Shown: piece after piece, positions 41,644-51,544 of the stretch
Layout of the letters: each line of letters opens with the position of its first letter
How positions within the stretch are numbered: position 1 is the stretch's first letter
Origin: Pseudomonadota bacterium
GTDB lineage: Bacteria; Pseudomonadota; Alphaproteobacteria; Rhizobiales; Devosiaceae
Length of the DNA stretch: 64,000 nt
Direction of reading: 5' to 3'
NCBI GenBank assembly: GCA_023388175.1
Contig: JAEWGT010000002.1
Coordinates: 124,001 to 188,000 of the forward strand
Translations under genes and position numbers: made by a program
The notes under the pieces: model-generated
What the model saw: only the letters and a program-made list of their open reading frames with translations
Told to the model about the DNA's origin: nothing
Database searches by the model: none

Positions 41644-42564
41644 ATGATGATCAACGAGGGCGAGATTCCCGACCTGAGCGGCACGATTGCTGTCGTTACC
41701 GGAGCAACCAGCGGACTTGGGCTGGAAGCCTCGCGCATGCTGGCCGACGCTGGAGCACGCGTCATGCTTGTCGGACGGGACCCCGCCAAGGGTAAGGCTG
41801 CGCTCGAGCGCATCGCAGAGACGCGGCCATCGGGCGAAACCTCATTTCAGGACATGGATCTGGCCAGCCTTGATGCAGTGGCAAGCGGCGCGGCTGACCT
41901 CGCCGCGCAGCTCGACCATATCGACATCCTGATCAACAATGCCGGCATCATGGCGCCACCCAAGCGCCTGACCACCCGGGATGACTTCGAGGCCCAGTTC
42001 GGCACCAATCATCTGGCCCATTTCGCCCTCACCGGACATCTGCTGCCGCTGCTGCGCAAAAGCGCAGCGCCGCGGGTGATTTCGGTCGCGAGCCTTGCCG
42101 CCCTGTTCGGAAAGATCAATTTCGACGACCTGCAGGCCGAGCGCGGCTACAGCGACATGGGCGTATATAGCCAGTCCAAGCTGGCCAACCTGCTCTTCAT
42201 CAACGAATTCGCCCGCCGCAGCGCGGCCCATGGATGGGATGTTACGGCGCTGGCGGCCCATCCGGGCCTCTCGCGCACCAGCCTGTTCAAGAAGACGCCC
42301 GAGGAGATGGGCTTCGCCGACCGGCTGGGGCGGCTGTTCTCGCCCTTCTTTTCCCAATCGGCGGCCGGTGGCGCCTTGCCCCTTGTGGCAGCTGCCACCG
42401 ATCCCGACGCCCGGCCGGGCGACTATTATGGTCCCGGCAACTGGTGGGGCCTCAAGGGCCCGCCGAAAAAGGCCGGACAGCCAAAAGCCGCCAGCGACGT
42501 GGAAACGGCGCGGCGGCTTTGGGAGGTATCGGAACAGCTGACCGGATTGCACTACCCCGAATGA
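41644..42564 (+). CDS. Short-chain dehydrogenase/reductase (retinol dehydrogenase-like)
   Basis: The protein (306 residues) has the classical SDR cofactor motif TGATSGLG, NNAGIM, the catalytic YSQSK (Tyr-X3-Lys) with an upstream Ser (VISVASLA), and the C-terminal extension of retinol-dehydrogenase/WWOX-like members. NADP is likely from the basic residue after strand 2 (VGRD). Substrate unknown. The start at 41644 (MMINEGEI) is chosen over extensions into the terminator. Confidence 0.9.
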   Translation: MMINEGEIPDLSGTIAVVTGATSGLGLEASRMLADAGARVMLVGRDPAKGKAALERIAETRPSGETSFQDMDLASLDAVASGAADLAAQLDHIDILINNAGIMAPPKRLTTRDDFEAQFGTNHLAHFALTGHLLPLLRKSAAPRVISVASLAALFGKINFDDLQAERGYSDMGVYSQSKLANLLFINEFARRSAAHGWDVTALAAHPGLSRTSLFKKTPEEMGFADRLGRLFSPFFSQSAAGGALPLVAAATDPDARPGDYYGPGNWWGLKGPPKKAGQPKAASDVETARRLWEVSEQLTGLHYPE

Positions 42565-42573
42565 TAGGCGGAC

Positions 42574-43893
42574 TTATCCCCGCTTCACCACTTCCGGCAG
42601 CAGACCCTTGGGTGCGTAGCGCAGGGCAATGGTGATGACCACACCGAGCACGAAGACACGCATCTGCAAGGCGCGACTGTCGATTTCGGGAATGGCGCCC
42701 CAGCCGATATTGCTGGTGAGCTGGGACAGGTTGAGGAAGATCAGCTGCGCCAGCGGGTCGGAAATGACCCAGACGATGTAGATGAGGAAAGCCCCCAGCA
42801 CCACGCCCCAATTATTGCCCGCTCCACCCACGATCACCATGACCCAGATCATGAATGTGTGGTTGATCGGCTGGTAGCCCGACGGATCGAAAATCTGGGT
42901 AAACGTGGCGAGGATCGCGCCGCCAATCCCCATCAGGATCGAACCGAAGACAAAAAGTTCGAGCTGGCGTCCGGTGACATCCTTGCCCATGGAGGCCGCC
43001 GAGATATGGTTGTCGCGGATGGCGCGCATCATGCGGCCCCATGGCCCGCCATAGACGCGCTGCACCAGCACGAAGGCGATGACGAGGAAGAGCACCGCAA
43101 TGCCGAGGAACATCAGCCGCGCATAGATGAAGCTGTCAGGGATCGACAGGCCCGCCGCCTGCAATTGCTGCGGCAGCGGCGTCGGCCAGGGCATGGGCGA
43201 CACGGTCATGGTGCCGCGCGTCAGCCAGTCCATGTTCTTGATCAGCGCCCGCAGGATCTCGGAAATACCGATCGTGGCAATGGCGAGATAGTCGGTGCGC
43301 AGACCAAGGCTGATCTTGCCGATATAAAACGCAATGACCGCGGAAACGAGCCCGCCGAAAGCCCAGCCCAGCACAGGATGCAGGCCCAGCCCGCCGACGA
43401 ATCCGGCCGTGGATTCGATATAGGCGGCGGCTGGGTCGATCTGGGTGCGATAGATAATATAGCCGGCGAACCAGGCAAGGACCACCAGCGTGGTCTTCCA
43501 CTTGCCCGTGATGCCGATGCGGTCGGACCGGCGCGCCAGCATGACCAGCGCGACGCCGATGAGGAAGGCGATCAGCGCCCGGCCCAGCATCATCGGGCCA
43601 TCGCTTTCCCAGAAGGCCATGTTGACGGGGTAGGACAAAAAGACCGTCGAAGCGCCGCCCACCATGAGAAAGCCCATGATGGCGAAGTTAAACAGCCCGC
43701 CATAGCCCCATTGAATATTGAGGCCCAAAGCGATGAGCGCGAAACCTGTCGCCTGTGTCAGGATCAGCAGAATGGACGCCGTGCCCTGCACGAGGCCAAT
43801 GACCACGACCATGATGAACATGGCGGCGAACAGCAGCAGACCCCGGCGAAGCGGGCTGTTCCAGTCAGCCCTGGCTGGAGAAGCGGCACTCAT
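42574..43893 (-). CDS. livM: Branched-chain amino acid ABC transporter permease LivM
   Basis: This hydrophobic 439-residue permease has about ten membrane helices. GYGGLFNFAIMGFLMVGG and LRTDYLAIATIGISEILRALIKN are LivM core motifs, and AIRDNHISAASMGKDV is the ATPase-contact loop. The ATG overlaps the livH stop (ATGA). It is somewhat longer than typical LivM because of an extended segment around residues 80-160. Confidence 0.92.
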   Translation of the reverse strand: MSAASPARADWNSPLRRGLLLFAAMFIMVVVIGLVQGTASILLILTQATGFALIALGLNIQWGYGGLFNFAIMGFLMVGGASTVFLSYPVNMAFWESDGPMMLGRALIAFLIGVALVMLARRSDRIGITGKWKTTLVVLAWFAGYIIYRTQIDPAAAYIESTAGFVGGLGLHPVLGWAFGGLVSAVIAFYIGKISLGLRTDYLAIATIGISEILRALIKNMDWLTRGTMTVSPMPWPTPLPQQLQAAGLSIPDSFIYARLMFLGIAVLFLVIAFVLVQRVYGGPWGRMMRAIRDNHISAASMGKDVTGRQLELFVFGSILMGIGGAILATFTQIFDPSGYQPINHTFMIWVMVIVGGAGNNWGVVLGAFLIYIVWVISDPLAQLIFLNLSQLTSNIGWGAIPEIDSRALQMRVFVLGVVITIALRYAPKGLLPEVVKRG

Positions 43894-44897
43894 GAGGACG
43901 CTCCCTTGAAGATACCCGTGGGCCGCACCAGCAGGGTGATGACGAGGATCACGAAGGCCACGGTGAGTTTATATTCCGTCGGCACCAGCGCCAGATTGGC
44001 CGGCAGCGCCATGCCCTCGGGCAGCACCGCATTGAGCGGCCGCAGCACGGCTGTCCAGTTGAACACGGCAAGCGTTTCGGCAAAGGCGATGAGGAAGCCC
44101 CCGACAATGGCACCATAGGCGTGACCCAGGCCACCGACGATGGCCGCCGCAAAGATCGGCAGCACGATATTGAAGGCCAGGTCCGGCATCAGCGCCACGT
44201 CCAGCGCCAGCATGGTGCCGGCGACGCAGGCGAGCGAGCCGGCAATCACCCAGGTGACCCGCACGACCAGCGCCGTATTGATGCCTGAGACCTGCGCCAG
44301 ATCGGCATTGTCGGCCATGGCGCGCATGGCCTTGCCCAGCCGCGAGCGGGTGAGGAAGAAATGCAGCGCCACCACGATCACGGCGGTGACCACGAACATG
44401 ATCAGTTGCGGCTCGGTTATGTTGATCGGCCGCGTCCCGCCGGCCCAGCTCATGTCGAAGCGGAAAATGTCCTTCGATTCACCGGCGACATAGATGGACT
44501 TGGTGCCGGAGCCGAAGATCAGGCGGATGAGACCCTGGATCATCAGCGTGACGCCGATCGAGGCGATCAGCAGCGTCACCGGCTTGGCGCCGCGCGCCCG
44601 CAACGGCGCATAAAAGCCCTTGTCGATCCCCAGCGCCAGAAAGGCCGTGAGAACCATGGCGACTGGCAGCACCACAAAGCCCATGGGCAGGGGCAGGATA
44701 ATGCCCATCGCGGCCAAAGCCGTCGCCAGGACGAAGGAGATGAACGCGCCCATCGTCATCATGTCGCCATGGGCGAAATGGGCAAAACGCAGAATGCCGA
44801 AGATCAGCGTCACGCCGATGGCACCCAGCGCATAAATGGAACCCAGCACGGTGCCGGAAATCAGCACGCGGTTGATGAAGAAAATCAGTTCATCCAT
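43890..44897 (-). CDS. livH: Branched-chain amino acid ABC transporter permease LivH
   Basis: This 335-residue permease opens LIFFINRVLISGTVLGSIYALGAIGVTLIFG and contains RFAHFAHGDMM, the LivH signature, and the loop ADNADLAQVSGIN for ATPase contact. It is one of two membrane subunits with LivM. It overlaps livM by 4 bases and follows livF by 4 bases. Confidence 0.93.
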   Translation of the reverse strand: MDELIFFINRVLISGTVLGSIYALGAIGVTLIFGILRFAHFAHGDMMTMGAFISFVLATALAAMGIILPLPMGFVVLPVAMVLTAFLALGIDKGFYAPLRARGAKPVTLLIASIGVTLMIQGLIRLIFGSGTKSIYVAGESKDIFRFDMSWAGGTRPINITEPQLIMFVVTAVIVVALHFFLTRSRLGKAMRAMADNADLAQVSGINTALVVRVTWVIAGSLACVAGTMLALDVALMPDLAFNIVLPIFAAAIVGGLGHAYGAIVGGFLIAFAETLAVFNWTAVLRPLNAVLPEGMALPANLALVPTEYKLTVAFVILVITLLVRPTGIFKGASS

Positions 44898-44901
44898 GTG
44901 G

Positions 44902-45606
44902 CTAACCCCCCAGGAAGCTCTTGGCGACCTCAGGGTCGGCGATCAGTTCCGGCCCGGTGCCGGTAAAGCGGTTCTGCCCCTGCGCCAGCACAAAGCCCTT
45001 GGACGCAAAGGCCAGGGCCTGGCGCGCATTCTGCTCTACCATGAGGATACCGACACCCTCCTGGTTGACGCGCTGGATGGTCTCGAAAATCTCGATCACA
45101 TAGCGCGGGGAGAGGCCCGCCGAAGGCTCGTCCAGCATCAGGAGGCTGGGCCGGCTCATCAGCGCGCGGCCCATGGCCACCATCTGGCGCTGCCCGCCCG
45201 ACAATTCGCCCGCCGGCTGCCGGCGCTTCTCTGCCAGTACCGGGAACATTTCATAGACCCAGGTCATGGTCTCCGAATAATCGTCCGTGCGGGTAAACGC
45301 CCCCATTTCGAGGTTCTCCTCAACCGTGAGCGAGGTGAAGACATTCTTCTCCTGCGGCACGAAGGAAAGACCCTTGGGCACAAGCTTGTCCGGCAAGGAA
45401 TTGGCGATGTTCTCGCCGCCAAATTCAACCGTGCCACCGGTGACCTTGAGCAGGCCAAAAATTGCCTTCAGCGTGGTCGACTTGCCCGCCCCATTGGGGC
45501 CGACGATCACACCGATATCGCTCTTTTCGATCGTGATGTTGACGCCATTCAGAATGGGCGCGCCGCCATAGCCGCCAACGACGTGCTTGAGTTCGATCAA
45601 TGCCAC
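44902..45606 (-). CDS. livF: Branched-chain amino acid ABC transporter ATP-binding protein LivF
   Basis: The protein (234 residues) starts at a GTG directly next to the livG stop. Walker A is GPNGAGKST, the signature is LSGGQRQMVAMGRAL, and Walker B is LLMLDEPSAGLSP; GILMVEQNARQAL is typical of LivF. It forms a heterodimeric motor with LivG. Confidence 0.94.
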   Translation of the reverse strand: MALIELKHVVGGYGGAPILNGVNITIEKSDIGVIVGPNGAGKSTTLKAIFGLLKVTGGTVEFGGENIANSLPDKLVPKGLSFVPQEKNVFTSLTVEENLEMGAFTRTDDYSETMTWVYEMFPVLAEKRRQPAGELSGGQRQMVAMGRALMSRPSLLMLDEPSAGLSPRYVIEIFETIQRVNQEGVGILMVEQNARQALAFASKGFVLAQGQNRFTGTGPELIADPEVAKSFLGG

Positions 45607-46419
45607 TTACGCCACCTCGACCGGAGTGCCGAAATAGGCTTCGACGATTGCGGGATTGGCGCGGATTTCGGCCATCGGACCCTCGGCGATCTTTTCGCCC
45701 TGCGCCATGACGATGACCGGATCGCAGAGGCGTCCGATCAGGTCCATGTCATGCTCGATGACGAAGAATGTATAGCCCAACTCGCTGTTCATCCGCTCGA
45801 TATTGCCGGCCAGGTCGTTGAGCAGCGTCTTGTTGACGCCCGCCGCCACCTCGTCGAGCAGCACGACCTTGGCGTCCACCATCATGGTGCGGCCCAGTTC
45901 CAGAAGCTTCTTCTGCCCGCCGGAGAGATTGCCCGCCAACTCGTCGCGGACATGGCCGAGCTTGAGGAAATCGATGACGTCGAGCGCCTTCTTGCGCACC
46001 TCGGTTTCGCGGCTGCGCACCAGGCCCGGCCGGAACCAGTTGTCGAACAGATGCTCGCCCGGCTGGTCGCCCGGCACCATCATCAGATTTTCCAGCGCCG
46101 TCATCTGGGAAAATTCATGCGCGATCTGGAAGGTACGCAGCATGCCGATACGGAACAGATCGTGCGGCTTGAAACCGGTCACATCCTGCCCGTCGAAAAT
46201 CACCGCACCGCTATCGGGCACAATATTGCCGGCCACCATGTTGAACAGGGTGGACTTGCCGGCGCCATTGGGGCCGATCAGCCCGGTTATGGAACCGCGC
46301 CGGACCGAGAGCGAGCAATTGTTGACGGCCTGCAGACCGCCAAAGCGTTTGGAGACGTTGCGAACGTCGATAACCAAGTCGGAGGACAAATTGAGCAGCC
46401 CCGATTTCCTGAATGTCAT
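45607..46419 (-). CDS. livG: Branched-chain amino acid ABC transporter ATP-binding protein LivG
   Basis: The protein (270 residues from the ATG at 46419) has Walker A GPNGAGKST, signature LSGGQKKLLELGRTM, and Walker B VVLLDEVAAGVN; RTFQIAHEF is the LivG Q-loop region. It is the first gene of livG-livF-livH-livM. The promoter should lie in 46420-46537; no clear -35/-10 pair was found there. Confidence 0.93.
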   Translation of the reverse strand: MTFRKSGLLNLSSDLVIDVRNVSKRFGGLQAVNNCSLSVRRGSITGLIGPNGAGKSTLFNMVAGNIVPDSGAVIFDGQDVTGFKPHDLFRIGMLRTFQIAHEFSQMTALENLMMVPGDQPGEHLFDNWFRPGLVRSRETEVRKKALDVIDFLKLGHVRDELAGNLSGGQKKLLELGRTMMVDAKVVLLDEVAAGVNKTLLNDLAGNIERMNSELGYTFFVIEHDMDLIGRLCDPVIVMAQGEKIAEGPMAEIRANPAIVEAYFGTPVEVA

Positions 46420-46537
46420 GCCGCCCGGTTGAATCCGGGCAAATTTGGGGCATCTGCTCACAACGAGGGCGAGTGGTCAACGCATAGACCCTGACCATCC
46501 GGTCAAAAACGCGCCAGCCCGGGAATTTTCTACAGGT

Positions 46538-46900
46538 CTAGAGCCAGGCCAGCACCGCATCGGCAGTGGAGCGGTTATTGGCGCAGAGCACATCGTAAAG
46601 CGTGGCCAGCCGCGTCAGCGCCTTCACATCGACATCATGAGGCTGCGCCGACAGCGGATCGATGAAGAAGATCAGCACGTCCAGCCGCCCCTCGCAGATC
46701 ATGGCCCCCAATTGCTGATCGCCGCCCAGCGGACCACTTTTAAGCAGGTTTACCGTCAAACCGGTTGCGGCCATCACCCTGCTGCCGGTCGTGCCAGTGC
46801 CCCAGAGTTCGTATTGACCGAGCTTGTCCCGATGGGTTTCCGCCCACCGGCACAGGTCGTCCTTCTTGTCGTCATGCGCCACAAGGCCGATGCGTTTCAT
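46538..46900 (-). CDS. mgsA: Methylglyoxal synthase
   Basis: It converts dihydroxyacetone phosphate to methylglyoxal and phosphate. The protein (120 residues) has IGLVAHDDKK, GTGTTGSRV, LKSGPLGGDQQLGA, IFFIDPLSAQPHDVDV and LCANNRSTAD, all family hallmarks including the phosphate-binding and catalytic Asp positions. The product is detoxified by glyoxalase II (gloB at 16489). Confidence 0.96.
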   Translation of the reverse strand: MKRIGLVAHDDKKDDLCRWAETHRDKLGQYELWGTGTTGSRVMAATGLTVNLLKSGPLGGDQQLGAMICEGRLDVLIFFIDPLSAQPHDVDVKALTRLATLYDVLCANNRSTADAVLAWL

Positions 46901-46975
46901 GCAGAACTCCCGCTAGCGCCGTCTTCATGCCCGCTCTACGCCAAAAGGGCAATCGGTTCGGCCTCGCAGACCTTT

Positions 46976-48622
46976 TCAGAACTCGTCCCAGTCATCGGCC
47001 AGCGCCGTATTGCCCGCAACACGCGGCGCGGACGCAGGTCTTGGCACCGATTTGCTTGCCGGCGCGACCGGTGCGGGCCTGGCGCCGAGCGGTTTACCGG
47101 CGACCTCTGCCGCAGGCATTACCTCCTGGCTCGTACGGAAAACGTCGATGATCCCGTCGAGATCATTGGCCTGGGCCTCGGTCTGCTCGATGGCGGCATT
47201 GGTTTCTTCCACCAGCGCCGCATTGTGCTGGGTCATCTCGTCCATCTGCCGCACGGCGACGCTGACCTCTTCAAGCGCCTTGGACTGGTTGCGATTTTCC
47301 GCCGCAATGGTTTCGATGAGCTGGGCGCTTTCTTCGGCGCCCGCCAGAATATCGAGCAGGACTTCGGCGGCCTGAGCCACGAGACGGCTGCCATTGCGCA
47401 CTTCGCCCGCGCTGGTCTCGATCAGCGCCTTGACCTCGGACGAGGCATTGGCCGCGCTTTGCGCCAGTCGCCGCACTTCGACGGCCACCACGGCGAAGCC
47501 CTTGCCCGCCTCGCCCGCACGCGCCGCTTCGACCGAGGCGTTCAGCGCCAGCAGATTGGTCTGGAAGGCGATGTCGTCGATCATGCCGATAATGTTGGAA
47601 ATCTTGGACGAGGAGGTCTCGATCGCATCCATGGCCGCATTGGCCTGCGTCATCGCCTCGCCGCCATTGGTGGCATTGGACGCCACGGCCTGGGCCTTGT
47701 CATTGGCGGTCACGGCACGCTTGGCGTTTTCAACCACAGCAGACGACAATTGCTCGATGGCGGCGGCGGTCTGCTCGATCGTGGCAGCCTGCCGCGTCGT
47801 ACGGTCGGCAAGATCATTGGCTCCGGCCAGGATTTCACCCGTTGCCGTCTTCAGCGACCCGGACGTCCGCTTGAGCCGGCCCACGATATCGGCCAGCCGC
47901 TCCACGACGGCATTGGTATCGGCTTTGATCTGGTCAAATTCCGGATCGAGCGCCTCCGTCACCCGGCTGGTGAGATCACCGGCCGCCACATCGCGCAGAA
48001 CGGCACCGGTGGCGGCGACCGCCTTCTGGATCTTGGCGCGCGAGGTTTCCTCGACACAGCGCGCATCGGCACTGATCTTTTCGAAATAGGCGCTGACCCC
48101 GATATCGATATCGAGCATGATCACCTTGAGCAGCGTCACCAGCGTCTCCGCCATGGCGTCCGCATCGGACAGCACGGCATCACCATCGCGCGGCGTCATG
48201 CGCCCGAAACGCGACTTTTGCGGCCTGGTCGCCTCTGCCATCATGTCATGAACCACGCCCTTGACCAGCGTTTCCATGATCAGGCCATAGCCCCCGATAT
48301 GCCAGCGCGGCTCCAGTCCGATCAGCGCATGACGCAGGCCAATTTTGCTGGATGAGGCATAGTAATCCGCGTCGAGCTGGCCACTGGAAATGGCGTCCCA
48401 ATGGCCGGCCTGCTTGCTCTGTGCCCGGTTCATATGCGCCTTGTCATCGAAGAAACGCGCAACTTCGGGAACCGCGGCCAGCAGGCTGTAGAAGCGATCC
48501 AATGCCGGTTCGAGATGGGTTTTCACCACCGGCTGGACCTCTGCCAGCCGGTCGCGTGCGGTCTCGTCCAGCCCCAGGAAATTCAGGCGGGTTTGCAGAT
48601 GATCATGGTCGGACGAAGACAT
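46976..48622 (-). CDS. Globin-coupled methyl-accepting chemotaxis protein (with CheR-tether pentapeptide)
   Basis: Residues 1-180 form a protoglobin-like sensor (HemAT type): RHALIGLEPRWHIGGYG places the probable heme ligand at His98. A HAMP-like segment follows (about 215-265), then the signalling domain with the hairpin tip DDIAFQTNLLALNASVEAARA (interrupted here) and KGFAVVAVEVRRLAQ. No membrane helix, so it is cytoplasmic. The protein (548 residues) ends in DWDEF, matching the xWxxF tether for CheR/CheB. It likely senses oxygen or redox for aerotaxis. Confidence 0.9.
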   Translation of the reverse strand: MSSSDHDHLQTRLNFLGLDETARDRLAEVQPVVKTHLEPALDRFYSLLAAVPEVARFFDDKAHMNRAQSKQAGHWDAISSGQLDADYYASSSKIGLRHALIGLEPRWHIGGYGLIMETLVKGVVHDMMAEATRPQKSRFGRMTPRDGDAVLSDADAMAETLVTLLKVIMLDIDIGVSAYFEKISADARCVEETSRAKIQKAVAATGAVLRDVAAGDLTSRVTEALDPEFDQIKADTNAVVERLADIVGRLKRTSGSLKTATGEILAGANDLADRTTRQAATIEQTAAAIEQLSSAVVENAKRAVTANDKAQAVASNATNGGEAMTQANAAMDAIETSSSKISNIIGMIDDIAFQTNLLALNASVEAARAGEAGKGFAVVAVEVRRLAQSAANASSEVKALIETSAGEVRNGSRLVAQAAEVLLDILAGAEESAQLIETIAAENRNQSKALEEVSVAVRQMDEMTQHNAALVEETNAAIEQTEAQANDLDGIIDVFRTSQEVMPAAEVAGKPLGARPAPVAPASKSVPRPASAPRVAGNTALADDWDEF

Positions 48623-48749
48623 AAAACGAGGGCCCCCAGGCATTTGGACATGGAGCCGGACCAGATGGCCGCAGCTTGGATCACTCCCAGAGGGCTATCT
48701 GTTTATGGTTAAGTCTCCGTATATGGACCGGCCTTTGTCGCAGCGCCCT

Positions 48750-50306
48750 TCAGCCCGCGGCTGCCAGCATGCGCATCTGCCGTGCCTCGCCCTTCTGGCG
48801 CTTCTCGGCATGCCCTTCGATACGGAAGATATCGACAATGCCATCCAGCGCCACCGCCTGGGACTCGGTCTGCTCGATGGCGGCGTTGATCTCCTCGACC
48901 AGCGCCGCATTGTGCTGGGTCATTTCGTCCATCTGCCGCACGGCGACACTGACTTCCTCGAGCGCTGCGGACTGGCTCTGGTTTTCCTGCGCAATCGTAT
49001 TGATCAGCTGCGCGCTTTCCTCGGCGCCCGCAAGGATATCGAGCAGCATATCGGCGGCACGGGCAACCAGTTGACTGCCCGTGCGCACTTCTCCGGCGCT
49101 CGCTTCGATCAATGCCTTGACCTCAGACGAGGCATTGGCCGCACTCTGTGCCAGCCGCCGCACCTCGACCGCAACCACGGCGAAGCCATTGCCCGCTTCC
49201 CCCGCCCTTGCCGCTTCCACCGAAGCGTTCAGCGCCAGAAGATTGGTCTGGAAGGCAATGTCGTCGATCAGCCCGATAATATTGGAAATCTTGGCCGAGG
49301 AGGCCTCTATGGCGCCCATGGCGCCATTGGCCTCTTTTATTGCCACTCCACCATCGGTCGCGGTACGGGCCAGGGACTGCGCTCTGGCACTCGCATTTGA
49401 TGCCCGTTTCGCATTCTCCACCACCGCCGTGGACAGTTGTTCGACTGAGGCGGCCGTTTCTTCGATGGTTGCGGCCTGCCGCGTGGTGCGTTCGCTGAGA
49501 TCGTTGGCGCCCGACAGAATTTCTCCCGTGGCCGTGCGCAATGTCCGGGCCGTGCCCTTGAGCTGGCCGACAATGCCCGCCATCTTTTCGGCAACCCCAT
49601 TGGTGTCGGTCTTTACGCTTTCGAACTCGGCGTCCAGCGTTTCGGCAACCCGCGCAGTCAGGTCGCCCTGCGCCATATCCTTGAGCACGGCGCCCACCGC
49701 GCTGACTGCCTTTTCGATACGCGCCCTGGCCGCATCGTCGGCAGCCCGCGAATCCGCGGTCAACTTGTCGAAATAAGCACTGACGCCGATATCGATATCC
49801 AGCAGGATGGACTTGAATACCGCAACCAATGCTCCGGCCATGGCATCGGCCTTTTCAAGCGTAACGTGGGGATCCACGGCCTGCCGGCCAAAACCGCGCC
49901 TTTGCGGCGTCAGCGCCTCGGCCATCAGATCCCGGACCAAACCCAGAACCAGGGTTTCCATGATCACGCCATAGCCCCCGATATGCCAGCGCGGCTCCAG
50001 CCCGATCTGGGCGTGGCGCAGGCCGACACGGGTACTGGCCTGGAAATAGTTCTCGTCCAGCTGGCCGCTGGCAATAGCGTTCCAATGATCCATCTGCCGC
50101 GACTTGGCGCGATCCATCTGCGGCCTGCCATCAAAGAAGCTGTTGACCGCCGGCACGGTACCGATCTTGTCGTAAAACAGATCCAGCGCGGGCTCGAGAT
50201 GCTTGCTGATGGTTGTTTGCGCGCCGGCGAGCCGGTTTCGGGCCGCCTCATCAAGGCCGATGAAATCAAGACGCGACTGCAGGCCGTCGTGGGAATAGAC
50301 TGTCAT
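48750..50306 (-). CDS. Globin-coupled methyl-accepting chemotaxis protein (second copy)
   Basis: It has the same layout as the neighbour: globin sensor with RHAQIGLEPRWHIGGYG (His98), HAMP-like region, and an MCP signalling domain. The proteins align almost end to end, so this is a tandem duplication. It differs at the C-terminus: 518 residues, ending RQMRMLAAAG without a tether pentapeptide. It is upstream of the other gene on the minus strand, 127 bases apart. The 297-base gap 50307-50603 before it holds no recognised site. Confidence 0.9.
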   Translation of the reverse strand: MTVYSHDGLQSRLDFIGLDEAARNRLAGAQTTISKHLEPALDLFYDKIGTVPAVNSFFDGRPQMDRAKSRQMDHWNAIASGQLDENYFQASTRVGLRHAQIGLEPRWHIGGYGVIMETLVLGLVRDLMAEALTPQRRGFGRQAVDPHVTLEKADAMAGALVAVFKSILLDIDIGVSAYFDKLTADSRAADDAARARIEKAVSAVGAVLKDMAQGDLTARVAETLDAEFESVKTDTNGVAEKMAGIVGQLKGTARTLRTATGEILSGANDLSERTTRQAATIEETAASVEQLSTAVVENAKRASNASARAQSLARTATDGGVAIKEANGAMGAIEASSAKISNIIGLIDDIAFQTNLLALNASVEAARAGEAGNGFAVVAVEVRRLAQSAANASSEVKALIEASAGEVRTGSQLVARAADMLLDILAGAEESAQLINTIAQENQSQSAALEEVSVAVRQMDEMTQHNAALVEEINAAIEQTESQAVALDGIVDIFRIEGHAEKRQKGEARQMRMLAAAG

Positions 50307-50603
50307 AGGACTGAATCCTGACGCTTTTGAAAGCGGACAAATCCACCTATCAGGACTCCCAAATCCCGATCTGGATCAACGCTCAAACTGTAAACGAACA
50401 TGGTAAATTTTCCGTCAATTGCTGCCACAGATGAGTGCATTCCAGGGCCTTTACTGTTCAGATCCACGGACAACAAAAATACGAAGCGATCAGGATGACA
50501 TTCGCTTTCAGAAAATCTTCCCCAAAAGAATTTCGCCCGGCAGGCTTAGTACAGCACTACCAGGCGAATAAGGATTTTTGCTAAGGGCGGAGCCTGATAT
50601 GGC

Positions 50604-50810
50604 TCAGTAATCGATCAGTTTCTTGTCGGGGTCATAGGGCTGGTCGCGGACAGTCCTGACCACCGCCTGACCACACCGCATCTTCTTGCTGACCGCATCA
50701 TAGGCATAGGTGGGCCCGCCATGTAATTGCCAGCCCTCAGACAGTGCCTTGGTGACCTTATGACAGAAAGCGCTGTCATCTTCGCCGGTCAGAAACCTGT
50801 AAACCTGCAT
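50604..50810 (-). CDS. DUF1737 domain-containing protein
   Basis: The protein (68 residues) matches DUF1737: MQVYRFLTGEDDSAFCHKV, then EGWQLHGGPTYAYD and GQAVVR. The family are short cytoplasmic proteins with no known function. The ATG at 50810 has GGGG 7 bases upstream; a TTG at 50822 is less likely. It is divergent from the carbonic anhydrase gene. Confidence 0.85.
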   Translation of the reverse strand: MQVYRFLTGEDDSAFCHKVTKALSEGWQLHGGPTYAYDAVSKKMRCGQAVVRTVRDQPYDPDKKLIDY

Positions 50811-50881
50811 CGAATACCCCAATTGTTAGCAGTCATAACCTGATGATTGATTATATCGCCTCTTAGCGCTAATCGAGATCC

Positions 50882-51520
50882 ATGCACAGCTTTCCTCAGC
50901 ACCTGCTCGACGGCTACGCCAATTTCATGTCCGGGCGATATACGCGCGAACGCGAGCGTTATCGTGAACTGGCATCGGCCGGCCAGAAACCCACCACCCT
51001 CATGATCGCCTGTTGCGACAGCCGCGCGGCGCCCGAAATGATCTTCGACTCGGGACCCGGCGAGCTTTTCGTCCTGAGGAACGTCGCCAATCTGGTGCCG
51101 ACCTATCAACCCGATGGCGGCCAGCATGGCACATCGGCGGCGATAGAATTCGCCGTCAAGGCGCTCGCCATCACCAATATCGTGGTCATGGGGCATGGAC
51201 GGTGCGGCGGCATTCACGCCGCGCTCAATCCCGACAAGACCCCGCTCGACGATGGCGACTTCATCGGCAAATGGCTGACCATGCTGGGCGACCTCCCCGC
51301 ACAGGTCGGACAGAACAGCCTGATGACTGCCACCGAGCGACAGACGGCAATGGAACGCATTTCGATCCGCAATTCCATCCGCAACCTGCGCACCTTCCCC
51401 TATGTCGCGGCGCTGGAGGCCGACGGCAAGCTGGCCCTGCACGGCGCCTGGTTCGATATTTCCGGCGGCGAGCTCTGGGTAATGGACGAAACCGGCGATT
51501 TCATCCGCCCCGGTATTTGA
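50882..51520 (+). CDS. Beta-class carbonic anhydrase
   Basis: It hydrates CO2 reversibly to bicarbonate. Zinc ligands are visible: Cys and Asp in CCDSRAAP, and His and Cys in GHGRCGG. FVLRNVANLVP and the C-terminal ISGGELWVMDE complete the family pattern. The length of 212 residues is normal. It could supply bicarbonate to pyruvate carboxylase. A terminator follows. Confidence 0.95.
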   Translation: MHSFPQHLLDGYANFMSGRYTRERERYRELASAGQKPTTLMIACCDSRAAPEMIFDSGPGELFVLRNVANLVPTYQPDGGQHGTSAAIEFAVKALAITNIVVMGHGRCGGIHAALNPDKTPLDDGDFIGKWLTMLGDLPAQVGQNSLMTATERQTAMERISIRNSIRNLRTFPYVAALEADGKLALHGAWFDISGGELWVMDETGDFIRPGI

Positions 51521-51544
51521 AAACGGTGCAGATTTCGCAATCCG

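Noticed and set aside
41462..41647. A 61-codon ORF after the branched-chain amino acid binding protein
   Set aside because: It lies across the three-way-junction fold and the terminator; its reading is explained by the structured repeat and not by coding.
44836..48355. Two plus-strand frames of 552 and 636 codons
   Set aside because: Both are antisense shadows of livF/livG and of the chemoreceptor gene; they have low-complexity His/Arg/Gly-rich content and no family motifs.
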